DNA of 64,000 nt from Mytilisepta virgata (taxonomy: Eukaryota > Mollusca > Bivalvia > Mytilida > Mytilidae): positions 32,318,150-32,382,149 of the forward strand of contig CM051514.1 of the NCBI GenBank assembly GCA_028015205.1. The letters run 5' to 3'. Under the pieces are notes generated by a model that worked only from the letters and a program-made list of their open reading frames with translations, was not told where the DNA came from and searched no databases. A program made the translations under genes and the position numbers. Position 1 is the stretch's first letter. Each line of letters opens with the position of its first letter. Below, one piece after another: positions 1 through 13,382 of the stretch.

Positions 1-31
1 TATTAAAGTGAAAATCATAGCTCCAATACTT

Positions 32-124
32 CTATGTTAAAACCAGACTGCTTTCATCAGTTCCACGTGCATCCTCCTGCTCGCCACTTTCTTCACTTTC
101 AGGTGCATCCTGCCCGCCATTTTG
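32..124 (-). CDS. Gene A exon 5, acidic C-terminus and stop
   Basis: 93 bp, acceptor TTTCTCAG at 125-126, stop TAG at 32-34. It encodes 30 acidic residues (QNGGQDAPESEESGEQEDAR...) ending in SSLVLT. It resembles the orphan terminal exon at 40718-40789 in size, acidity and layout. The 3' UTR and poly(A) site would lie beyond the left edge of the window. Confidence 0.65.
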   Translation of the reverse strand, partial: QNGGQDAPESEESGEQEDARGTDESSLVLT

Positions 125-3100
125 CTGAGAAAAATATAAAGATACCACAGTAAAAATGTCATGCTTGCAAGTGAATACAATGTTTAATAACTTTAAAACT
201 TAATGTATTATCCCGATACTATTTCTGTCGTGTTCGTTATACTTTGAAGTTCCAACAGATTCCTTAACTCATTTTGTGAAACGACACTAGTGTTTGATAT
301 GTAATACATTGGCATAGACCCTTGACAATTAATACATTTTATACAAGAACAGTTGTATATGCCTTTACTCACAGTGGATGGAATTGACGTGTTCAAAAAT
401 TTTTTTGACACACGTGTCTTTTTATATTACTTACATTATACATAAATCCAACTGACTCATTGCCTTGTTTGTGTTTCCGACACCATCCTAAGAAAAAAGC
501 AATTTATTTTCTATAAAAAAAAACATATGGGATATGTGATAACAACATGAAATGGCAAAATCCCACTCTGGCAATAGATCACTAACAATTCTATAGAAGT
601 ACATAAATGTACAATGAAGTTCTTTCATCTTTATAAATATGTACATATGATTTTTGTTTCATTTATTAACATGGAAGGATATTTTGTAAGCGTCAACATC
701 CAATATGATTGAACACTGGCATTTATTGATTAAATCTACAAATGTATAAGATTCTAATTTATAAATAAGATTAAAACTTAAACGTGCATTAAAAACATAG
801 ACTGTGGGACAATATAAAGATGCATCTATGATATATATACCATATATACATTACATACATTATATGTTGGTACAACTATTTGTATCACGTTAGACAGTTG
901 TATACAATAGTATCACTACGACAGTGATACAAATAGTTGTCACAACACACACATGTATGTAATTGGTTTATCTAAAATTTGAGAGTCATTTAAAACTGTG
1001 TTTATTATTTCAACAGAAAAATTTTGGCAATTTGAATAATCTTTTACGTCATTCCTACTGTTAAATCACGTTCCACTGATGATTCACTCATACGCGTGTT
1101 CATTCAGTCACTGTCGGAATAAAAATTAATAGATATGTAAGCTGTTATTGCAAAATTTGTTTACTACTAATTTGTTTTCCAATAACTCTGTTTATATTTA
1201 GGAGGACGTCAAAGATATTTCCCCGCATTCCTTCCATTGTGCAGTAACGTAAGTAGTTCCGACAAAAGTACATGTTGTATCACACATATGTACAATACCA
1301 TTTTTTGTATCTCACGGGTTGTATCGCCCGGTTAACATTTCGTATTTCTCAGTACTTCTACGAAATACAAAATTTAGATAAAATGTTGTCTCTAGTAAAC
1401 CGAGCAACCAAACTCAATATTAACAAAATCAAAGAAACCGGTTAAAAACTGCAGCATGCAGTTTTGTCTCGGGCATTTATCAAACATTCCTTTTGTACTA
1501 TTGTAATGATAATTTCAGAATAATTGTAAAACTCAACTATCTGATCTGACTTTACAGTTGTACATGTTGTATTAGGTGGAATGCACGTTCTTTGAATTCT
1601 TAATAGATAGAAAATATATGCTGGTTTTAAATATGAAATTTATTTGCGGAGAAAAATCAGACAAAGAAATGTAACACTGTCAAATTGTATCCAATTATCT
1701 CACTTCACCAATTTTTGCATTTTAAATTTACATTTTACCTGATATTTTGGACAGATGGAGTTTACTTCTCTGTGTATACACGAATACCATCATTATGCAA
1801 ATTACAAAAATGCCAACCACTGACCAACAAATGATCTCTCTTTTCCCTGTCTTTTTGTCAGCTAAATAGTAATTTAATTTTGATTTAATAGAGATAAAAT
1901 TGACTTGAATACACTCTATATATAGGTCTTTCATCCTAATATTTAAGTACGTTTATCATATAGAACAAGAGTTCTAGCGTCTATTCAAGCTGCTCTTATC
2001 GAAGGCTAATGAATAGAAGTGCAGATAATTAACTTGTAGCCACTATTTTATTGATACGCATGGTTGAGCGTGTAATGCACCAAACCACACGCACACGATT
2101 CAAACGTTACACGTAGCACACAATTCGCCGTTACACGTAGATCACACGATGCATATTACACGATACACGATTTGTGACTGTGCGATTTCTAAAATTGTGA
2201 TTGTAAGATACGAACGCATTAAAACAAACCGAATTAATCAAATTTTTTGCCGATATGAATAGCAGTGAAATATGTAAATGCATTTGATTTTAAACAAATA
2301 AGTACGATAAGAGGAAGTCGGTTTTAAATGGTCAACACTAAACTTTTTTTTATACATAAAAAATATTTATTTACATAGGCTATTTTTTTTAATGGGACAT
2401 TTATCAAACTTTAGAAGAAAACAGAAATTATTATTTTAAAGCTATTAAAAATCAGTGTAAACCTTTTCATATTATTCTTACCTAATTAGCTATGGCATAT
2501 TTATCCGAATTGATATGATAAGAATAAAGTTTTCATTAATATAAACATTACGTCACAATATTTTATGGCTCTTTAAAACAAGGATCACCACGTCATGGGT
2601 GTGTTTTCAACGAACGACCACTGGGCTTCTTATTTACACATGCTTCTACCTCAGATATACAATGTTTAATGGTTTAATTGTAAGTTAAGTTGTAAAAATA
2701 TTTTATTTATGTATTTATAATGCAATATATAGAATTAAATATTAACTGGTAATAGATGTTGATATATAGTTGATATGAATATAATTTATTGTTCATTCAT
2801 TTAAATTATAATTAACCCATAATTGAATAAAAACATTTACTATTCTTTATGTAAAATAGTTGTACACGAAATATATTTATAATATAAATTGAAGTTTATT
2901 TGAAAATGCAACTCTAAATGTATAAATTTTTATACATTTATAATATATATTTATTTTGTGAATAAATTGTTTTTAGTGATCTATTTCATTTTCAGTAAAT
3001 ACATGTATAATTGACCTTATTAAGAAAAATATTTAACTATTTCAGAAGTCTTAGGTAAGTTAACAGGTACATTTTAAATAGACATTTTATTTTCATATGA

Positions 3101-6100
3101 CCTCTTAATTCCTTCTGTAATTAGACGTTTTTTTTAGCCAAGTTGTCGCCTTGGTAATAGAACGTCTTGGAAACATATTATTGAAACAATTACATATGTA
3201 AAAGATGTACTATGACGATATGAATAATAAATGATATTTTTAAAAAAGAAATTAAAGGAATTTAAGAAAACTTATTTTTAACAAGTTAAAGTTCAAATCT
3301 ATGTGTAATTTACAAATTCTGCATGCAAGTTATAATAGGTAACATTGTATTTATGTTTTTCTTTTTAAACCAAATAAATTAAATAATTTACATTATAAAT
3401 AGAAAAAAGTAGAATCCCTACGGGATTATTAATATTTTTCACACCGATGAACGTTCGTTCCAACAATATTTAAATTCGATTTATGGTCGATTTGAATTCA
3501 CACGTTTAAATATATGTCTCAAATAATGAAATCTCATATACGTTACACGATTCAAATCGCACATTTATAACCACACGCACACGACTCGCACGTTGCACGC
3601 ACACGATTCACACGTTACACGGACACGATTCACAAGTTACATGCACAGGATCCGCAAATTACGCACGCACGTTCAACCAAGTTTATATACGGTAGATTAA
3701 TGCAAAAGTACATCGGCGCTGGACATTTCTTTAAATTTTAATAAATATCAAGTTTAATTATATAGACATCCAGTGAATCCTTTTAAAATATATACAATTT
3801 AATAAAATAAATTGAAAGAATCATACGTTTAAGTTAATATAATGCTTGTATAATTTTATAGAAATTTGGAAATAAAGTTTCATAACAAAACATGGGACTC
3901 TAAGGGAAATGTCAAAATCAAAGTTACTGGCAAGGTCGGGGGACACGCAAACATTTTGGATTAAGGAATTGGATTCCGCTATGCCGTATGGTTGCAAAAA
4001 ATTGACAGCATTGGGAATCTTTCAAGCACAAAATGCAGAGAAATCAATGTGATGAATATTTTCAATATAACTCCACGCCGTAGACGCAGTCATGGTCATC
4101 GACATTACACTTCGCCTATTGACCATGACATCTCTTTAAATGCGTTATTGCCGTACATACAAAAACCTTTAGGACTACATCACATTCGAACAAAACTATA
4201 TTCCATTCATTTGGGTAAGCTTAGCTCACTCCACAAAAAAGCAATGGGGCAACCAATCAAGAATTTTAATTCAGCTGAATACAAAATCGCTGCTGTAGTA
4301 TCGCATATTGCTTCTCACAGATTATTCAAACCAGTTCGCATCCATAACGACGAATCTCACCAAAGGTCGTTCCTCAAAGTTAACTTTGTTAATAATGGCT
4401 TGGATGCCATAAATCTCAGCAATATCCTTCACCAAAAAACAGTAAAATAAAAAATTCCTCCATATTTTAAAGACCAAACTGTTCCACTTATTTCTTATTC
4501 TTATACAAAACCCATTGCAACCAAGATTTTCAATTACAAACGGGCATTGCGGACCTTAATTCCGATGACCTCAAGTCTAAACCCCCTGACTGCTCCTGTT
4601 CAATTATAGTCCTGTGGGTCATGTTATCACTGGGGATCTCAATCTAGTTGATAATCAAAAGCTAAAAAATATGCTACCTAATGGCCCCAAATACCGAGAA
4701 CCTCAGCCAATGAATTGGAAATATAGTTTCAAATTACTAATGGAGTCTGTTGAGGACTATGCCAAAAAATGAACTTCAAAGGAACAGGAACCTGCTGAAA
4801 CATTTTTAGAGTGGGTGACGGCTATTAGGTCGATGATATAAATTCGAATTAAAAACCCCAAATGGTCTATGAACACTAAAGCTAAATCCATCTTTAAAGA
4901 CCCTAAGGTTGTTGAAAACTTGACTCGCATCCATGACAAATATGTAGTTGCCCCAGCTGACAAAGACCCCAATAACATCGTTTTTGTCTGCAAGAACTCT
5001 TATTTTGGGTGTCTTAGAAACGAATTGGGAATATATAACACTGCGGGTAACCCAACGTATACACCTACCACACTCACTAAGCAGGAAGTCCTTGATAACC
5101 ACAAGACCGTTCTCCATTCCTTTGGCATTTCTACAAAGGGTGAAGAACTGGACCTTCCTGCTCTTTATTGGATTCCTAAACTACATAAGAATCCGTTTAA
5201 ACAAAGGTACATTGCTGGGTAAGCTAATTGCTCTACAAAAGCTCTTTCAAAGATTTTAATATTCATATTGAAATATCAATCAGATATGGATTCTTAAAAC
5301 TCAAAAACATTTACTTCAATATCTAAAATCAAAATCTTTGGCTACATGCGACAGCATAAAAACATTCGACTTCTCTTGACTCTACATTACCATACCACAT
5401 TCTCAATTAAAAGATCCCTAAAAGCAACTAGTTCATCAATGTTTTTTCAAGAAAAATGGCACACGTATGTATAAATTTCTAGTTCTAGGTAGAGAAAAGG
5501 CTTATTTCGTGAAGAACTACTCTGATTCTGACAAAAAGTATTCTGAAGATGAAATTACAAACATGTTAGATTTTCTCATAGACAACATATTCGTTGAATT
5601 TGGCGGTCTAAATTTTCAACAAACAATCGGCATTCCAATGGGAACCAACTGTGCTCCTCTTCTTGCCGATCTGTTTCTGTACATATATGAAGCGGACTTC
5701 ATTCAAGGGTTACTACGTGAAAACAAAAAGAAACTAGCCCAATCCTTTAATTTCACTTTTCGCTATTTAGATGACGTGTTGTCGTAAAATAACGACAAAT
5801 TCCAAAACTTTCTACATCTTATCTACCCCAGTGAGCTTGAAATTAAGGATACTACAGATACAATAACGTCCGTTTCATATTTGGATTTGTTTCGTGAAAT
5901 AGACTATGAGGGACATTTGAAGACAAAACTTTATGACTTCAACTTTCCTATTTTTAATTTTCCCTTCTTTAGAAGCAATATACCAGCATCGCCTGCATAA
6001 GGCGTCTGCGTTTCTCAGCTTATCCGATTTTCAAGGGCATGCACGAGGTACCCTGACTTTCGACAAAGAGAATTATTGCTGTCACAAAAGCTTCTTAACT

Positions 6101-9100
6101 AGGGTTTTATCAGGGATAAGTTGATGTCATCACTTTTTTTTACGGTCGTCATCACGAATTAATCGACCATTACAGTGTTCCAATATCTAAGATGATGTTG
6201 GACCTGTTCCCACTATCAAAACATTTCATGCGCCTCCACCGACTTGTGACTTCCCCCGGATTGACTTTGTTGAACTTCTCGACTGGTGCCGTATACGGAG
6301 CAGGAACTGCCTACCCTTCGAGCACCTAGGTTCATTCCTGGTTTTTATAGGAAATCTTGTTGTTTATTGATTTTTTTAGTTTTCTGTGTTTATTTGTTGT
6401 GCTTGTGGTTGTTCATTTGTCTTCCCGGGTTTGTCTGTCCAATGGATTAAGTTTTTTATTGCTCCTTAGGTATATTTGTCCTCTTCTTATGTAATGACAA
6501 GCTGTTTGTTTGTTACGGATTAAACACATATAATCGTGATTTATTCATAACATACCTTTTAACGCCCCAAAAATGATTCCCACCAAGAGGTTTAAAACAT
6601 TGAATGTAACACTGATCAATAATTCATTATATCATCTTTAATGTAGGCCTAAACATTTGCTTGTGAGGCCACACAATCAAGTGAAGATGCATTTGCAAGA
6701 TATAAGAATCTGTATGTGATACTTCAAGGCACATAAAGTGCTACACAAGATAAACTAGATTTAGGCATTCAGAATCGACAGCTATCCCCGCACTCTCCAC
6801 ATGTTGTATCCTTGTGCACCTTTTTCACAAAGCCAAATTTTGGAAATTAAAATTCTAAAAAGTATTGATTATCTTTATACAGTGTGTGACAATAACGTAA
6901 GGAAATTAAATACATAAAATGAAAAATGAAACAATCTAAAACCTTATTGAACATCTAAATACAGTATTTGACAATACTGTATATATATTAAATGAAAAAT
7001 AAAATAGGAGTTAAGGTCACAAGCTTGTATTCACAATTTTCGAAATTCGACCCCTGTAGGCCCCAATTTTTCAAAATCAAAATTCTAAAATCTTATTGCG
7101 AAACTACATATAGTATGTGACAATACTGTATATAAATCAAATGCATGAAATCAAAAATGAAAGAGGAATTCAAATCACAAACTTAAATTCACAATGTTCT
7201 AAAATCGACCCCTGTAAGCCCCATTTTTTGAAAATCAAAATTCTAAAACCTTACTAAGCGTCTACATAAAGTTTTTGACAATACTGTATAGAAATTAAAT
7301 GCATAAAATGAAAAATAAATGAGGAGTTTAGGTCACAAGCTTAAATTCCTAATTTTCAAAATTCGACCCCTGTGGTCCCCAATTTTTGAAAATGAAAATT
7401 CTAAAACCTTATTGCGCATCTAAATACAGTATATGACAATATTGTATAGAAATTAAATGCGTGAAGTTAAAAATGAACGAAGAGGTTATGTCACAAGAAA
7501 TGTTTACGGGCGGAAGGGCGGCGATAACAATATCCCCGAAGTGCGGGGATAATAATTACCACAATGCGGATTAAAGATATAGTAAATAGTACATTGTTTG
7601 TATATAAACATCATGAAAGTACCATAATTATAGTATTTTTAACAAAAGGCTCTCTGGAGCTTCTATCACCTTGATTCAATTGCCCATCAACAGCAATAAA
7701 AGCTGCTATTAAGAAACAACATTCTGTAACTCTGAAAGAGGACAATCTAATAACTATGGCTGACAAGTCTGGTTCCAAATGCCCAACCGCTTTCCCAGAA
7801 AAAGATTTTAAAATAAATTTTCCCATAGGGTCCTATGTAAACTATGATCAGCTGTGGCAGCCATCATGGATGACATTCTAGGTCATCGGACACAATTCTG
7901 AAAGAGGACCACGAAAGAACCATTTCTGCCAAGTTTGTTCCAATAGGCTTAGTTGTTTTAGACAAGGTAATTTATTAATGAATGTTTCCATAGAATCCTA
8001 TGTTAAACTATGTTCGGCTTTGGCGGCCATCTTGGTTGACATTCTGGGTAATCAGACAGAGGACCATTTAAGGATCATTTCTGCCAAGATCTTCCAACCG
8101 GCTCTGTCGTTTCAAACAAAAAGATTATTTACAAATAGGGTCCTATTTTAAAATCGAAAGAAAAGACAGTATCATTAGAACGGACCGGAGCACACAAATA
8201 CACAAACAATATAACAAAAAACATGTCAATCCAAAAAGAATAAGAACAAGAGAGAACAATGACTAAGTCACTAGTTAGATGTGAAAATTTCCCACAAAAC
8301 CGGTAGACATCAGGTGTTTCAGACACGTGTGTTTTTTCTGCTATGTTTAATGCTCCCGTCACCCTGCAAATTAGTAAGGTGTCAAGTATATTAGATTCTA
8401 AGGATGACGTTAAATCTAACTGAAGATATCTAATCTCACTTGTGAGAAAGAAAGTTCGTACCGCCCAATAAATTCGTGATGACGATCGCATCATCAAAGG
8501 ACTGCTCATAACCCTGGTCTTTGAAGTTTATGTGATAATAATTTCACTCTGCTGAGAAATTCGTCTTACTTATCCAATGCAATCAGAGACCAAGGAATCA
8601 AATGTGAAATTATACACTATAGACTTTGGACTATCTTACTGCTGCGAAAGGGCAACTTCTCTATTTGAAATTTAAAAAATCGTCACGTTTGTCATAAACA
8701 TTCGATTTCGATCGCTATGTGTAGAAGTCTCTTTTATTTGAAATTCACTAGAGAAGATAAGTCGAAGTTAGAATCCTTAGAGCTAGAACTGATTGACTGA
8801 ACATCATGTATTTAGCAGAAAGGGAAGCACCTGTTCTCAAAACTTAAGAAAACATGTACATATTCACATATGTTAATAGAATCATTCTGATATTTGGACA
8901 AAATAAGTCTTTTCCTTGCACAATGCCAGACAGATGAATGTGAATAAGATCATGCAAACATCATAGGGGTCCGTTCTATAATTCGAAGAACTATAAGTTC
9001 GAAGATCACTTGGTTTGAAATCCATTGGTCCGAAATCTCATAGGTCCGAAGGTTCATTAGTCCGAGGGATCGTAGGTCTGACATATCGTTAGTCCGACAG

Positions 9101-12100
9101 TCTACTTGATTCTTGTGTAAATATGTCAGTATTTTAAGATGTTCAACACTCATCGTGGTGTTTTCTCAGATTAATATCATTTTTTTTAAATAAGCGGGTT
9201 CAAACCTACATGACAAACTCTGAGGTTGTTACCATATATAACGTCCTCGACATGGAAAAGAGGGCATTTTCTGAATTTTGATATCTGTTCAAATGCAGAA
9301 CGAATTTTCCCATTTTGCTTTGCTTTTCGACCGATGATCTTTCATTTTTACCACAGGAAAGGCTAAATCCGGGATAAATAAGGGCTTTCCGGGGGTACGA
9401 TCTCTTTGCCGACGGCTATTAACGTAGATAACTTATATCGTTTCCGACCGAAAAATTGAATTATCAATTAAACAACTAGGTGTAACGATATATACGCTTA
9501 AGTCATAATATTTTGCTTAACAGTACAATTATACCCCATTTTCCATGTAAGTCTCGAATATTTAATATTGAATGATCATTATTTAGCCTTTAAAATCTTT
9601 TCTGGAATCAGCAACAAAGCAGCTTTTTTGCTCAAAGAAAACAGAAAGCCATCGTCGTTTGTACAATGTAGATGTGTATTTATTTCGAGAAGTAATTGAC
9701 TTATTCAACTACGCTCAGTACGCCGAAGATGAAATTACTGCGAACAAAACTATCATGAACATAACGCACGCAATACTATTTAAACACATTTACACATAAC
9801 CCAGACTTGTTTGAAATGAAGCAGTCTGTTTTAGTCGGGCAAATTTATTGACTTTTTTACCATTTCATTTTCCAACAATTGGGCTTTCGGACTATTGGGC
9901 TTTTAGACCGGTGGGATTTCGGACAATGGAATTTCAGACTATTGGGTTTCGAATTATTTTCACTGGGTATAGCGTAGAGAAATCAATCTTGTGTATTTAT
10001 TTCGAGAAGGAATTGAGTTGTACCACTACGATCAGTACGCCGACGAAGAAATAACTGCAAACAAAAATATCATGAACATAATTCTAACAAACATGTAACA
10101 TGTTAATTTAGGCCAGGTTACAAGAAGCCTGAATCACACCAATCACGGAGTAGCTGTGTAGTCCGGCCTTAACTGCTGTTACTCAATAGATGTAAGGTAT
10201 TTTATAGAAAGGATTTTTTTCAAACTTTCACACAAACAATGTAAACTAAACAATACCTTCTGATTCTTTGGATGAGGACTTAATCAAAACTGTAGTCGTT
10301 GCAGTTTCGTTTGTATTGTCACCATGGTAGCATTTCCATGAACCATTTTCACATTCAACTGTGTTTATTGTAAGTGTTGTTGTATCGTCAGTAATATTTT
10401 GCTTAAGATCTCGATCACATTCCCCTGGCACCGTACGTGGTATGGGAGCAGTGCAGTGTCCTCTTCTTTGTCCGTGTGGATCCTCGAAATATACACCAAA
10501 TGACAAGTCCTGTACCTTACATATCAAACATAATTTAATCCCATCCTTCCTCCATGTCAGCGAAACTTTGTGCGAATGTTTATCGTGTGCTACTGTAAGA
10601 GTACAATCATTTCAAATTCAGAGGACATGTGGAATTTCATACTTGTATACTATTAAAACAGTTTAAGGTTTTTATTTCGAATTTACAGTAGACTTTGAAT
10701 GTTATGATCATATGCATTGATACTCAACTATATGTGTTACATTGTTAAAATTTTCACATAACTGTAGCATTTGTTAAAACATATCAATACGTCAATTTTA
10801 TTACGAATATTGTGAAGATCTTCATTACAGCTTATCTTTGTCCGTATAGACATATGTTTGTAGATGTCTACATGTACATGAAAAATATAAACTGTGATGA
10901 TATATTCCTGATACATGCATTTCTGTTGTCTACAAAAGTTACAAACATCACGTTGAAATTTTCCACCATAATCAAATAAACTAATTACGTAGTTGTTGAA
11001 ATTTAAACTAAATTTACTTTTTATGCTTCATGTCCCAATTGTTTAAAAATTAGTAACATGCTGTTGGTGTGGGAAATGATGCGAGCACAGCAATATTAGC
11101 CTTTTCCAGAAACTCATTCCCGGTATCAGGATTCTGACTCTTAAATTATAATTTGAAGCAAGTTATTCCCTTACTTTACTTACTTCCGGCGAACGAAACT
11201 TTTTCTAGCCTTAGTATGTAGCACAATATGGCTGCCCTCATTAAACAAAGACTAAATGACCCATATGTAGAAAATGAATATGGTCCTATAGCGCTCGCTA
11301 TAAAGTCAACGCTATTAAACGAAAGTTATTGTTCTTAGCTGCTCGTATTTAAAAAATGCTGGAAGGTTTGGACGTCATTGATTTTCTAGTAAATTGACTG
11401 AACCATATCTCGGTTTTGCTGTAATAATAAGTTATTTCCATTAAAGGTCCCCTAAATAACTCGGATTCAATCATTGAAAATGTCGTAATTGACGAACTGA
11501 ATATCAAGATGGTAATAGATTTTATATGTACGATAAGTAATCTCTATTATTTTTTCCTAAGATGTTCTAATTAGAAAATCTCAAATCCTTTTCAATCTGA
11601 AGCGGGTTAAAATTATTAACGTTTTACATGAGTTATTCCCCTTTGCCCAGGATGTAATGTTGAAACACATTTTGTTTTATTTTATTATATTTTTGAAATA
11701 TGTTTGTCTAATGAAAAAATAAGTAACAAATAGTAGAAAGTATTTGAGGCTTACATAAGCATGGTCTAGAATTTTGCATGAAATGGTTTTTCTGGGGTTG
11801 AATCCTCAATGGTACATTAGATCCCTTGATAACATAACAACCATGCAGTAAAATTCACCGAGGGTTTAATGGATTAAAAGATGACACACATTTTTAATAA
11901 AATTAATAGCTTATTTAAGAAGTTATGCCTGCAAATTTAAAACTTAAATTATTTATATGCAAGAAACCCTTTATCACATATACTCATGTTGTCATTGTTG
12001 ATGCAATCAAACTTTCACGAACAACCTACTTTCCAGTTTTCACTTAAACCACCAACACAAGTAAGCAAATATAAAAGAAAAACCATTCAAAATTTTACCA

Positions 12101-13338
12101 TTTTTTCCCCAGTGGTTTTCTCAAAACAAAGAATGTTGAAATGGAAGTATCATCTTATGCTGGGTTTTATAATATTTTCTAATTCAACATTTCTATTTGT
12201 TACAAATGCTAAATTAAACTTTAAAAGATCAAGAATATATTTCTGAATACAAGAACCAACTTCTGTCTGGATAATTTTCTAGGGTAACTTCAACCCATCA
12301 GTTTATTTCATTTGCCTGATTTGGTATAGTATAATATATTGAACAGCACATAGTATCATTTTTGACATTTGATATAGGATCTACTGTGATAAATGGTGAT
12401 TAAGTAGAGGGCTTTTCCAGATTTAGATTTATCGGGGAGCAAACTGAAAAACAAATAAAGTTCTACACATTACAAGTTCAATTTTACTAACATTTGAGTT
12501 TGGCTTGGTCTTGGAGAAAGGAAATAAATTAATTTCCCCCACAACTCTGGTACAGTAAATGAAACGCCAATCCTGGCATTGTTATAACATCCTTTTAATA
12601 TTTTTACATGAAGTTTCACCCAGACTTCCTTTTAATTTTAGAACAAACTGTTACACAAAACTTTTAAAAACACAGCACACTACACATGACACTATGACTG
12701 ACCTACTGATACAAGATGATTAAAACTTCCAACAATGTTCTTTTTTGTCATTAGTTGTACTTTGAACAACTCAAAATCATTCACAGTAAAGCAGTTAAGT
12801 AAGTATTACATGTTTTATTTAGAAATTAAGACATAAAATGCCAAAATAACTACATGAAAACGATTATGAACCTAAATTTATTTTTACCACATGTTTAAAG
12901 ATCTTTAGACTATAACTTAAACCATTCATGAATAGAATATCTTTTTATTCCAAATCATGGGCCCATAGAGTATATAATCAAGTTACAAAAGTCCTAAATT
13001 CCATTTTTAACAAATATAAGAAAATGTATATATATATATATACGTCTAAATACTAACCCAACACTGTTAAAATCAGATTTTAATACTGTCAAATTTCTGT
13101 CCGCCTATCTATGGCGGGACTCAAACTCACACCGTTGAGACACTATGGCATCTATTCGCCTAGCACCATGTCCAGGGCCCTAGACCACTCGGCCAAATCC
13201 GCTATAAAAATATAGCTTCAGTGACAGAGGAGAATCTTGGGATGAACATGGTACATGTGTGTATGCGTGTGGCGATGGAATTTTATTACCTCACTGGCAT
13301 TTATGTTATTTTATTACCTCACTGGCATATAGATACAT

Positions 13339-13382
<44 letters not shown>

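Larger units (their letters stand above)
3992..6490 (+). mobile_element. Penelope-type retroelement copy 1, degenerate
   Basis: The reading frame is broken by many stops and shifts, but successive pieces belong to one reverse transcriptase protein: an N-terminal piece (3992-4450), the fingers region (4869-5222) with PADK and WIPKLHKNP, the palm (5467-5787) with GIPMGTNCAPLLADLF and RYLDDVLS, a thumb-like piece (5800-6124) and a C-terminal YGRHHELIDHY segment (6140-6300). The motif order, the [PS]KxHK-type fingers motif and the YxDD box suit Penelope-like elements; the exact clade is uncertain. No GIY-YIG endonuclease is visible. Its 3' end (6144-6449, then ttgctccttaggta) is shared with 30786-31085 and 32992-33026. 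It lies antisense in an intron of gene A. Confidence 0.72.

Noticed and set aside
208..411. 67-codon minus-strand frame between gene A exons 4 and 5
   Set aside because: It lies in the 310 bp intron, has no splice borders that keep phase with either neighbour, and no hydrophobic or motif content. The direct exon 4 to exon 5 junction fits without it.
4757..5259. Overlapping frames on the minus strand and in a second plus frame
   Set aside because: They are shadows of the reverse transcriptase fingers frame at 4869-5222, which carries the recognisable motifs.
10361..10666. 101-codon plus-strand frame over the gene A Ig exon
   Set aside because: It is antisense to a spliced, phase-matched Ig exon and has no domain of its own.
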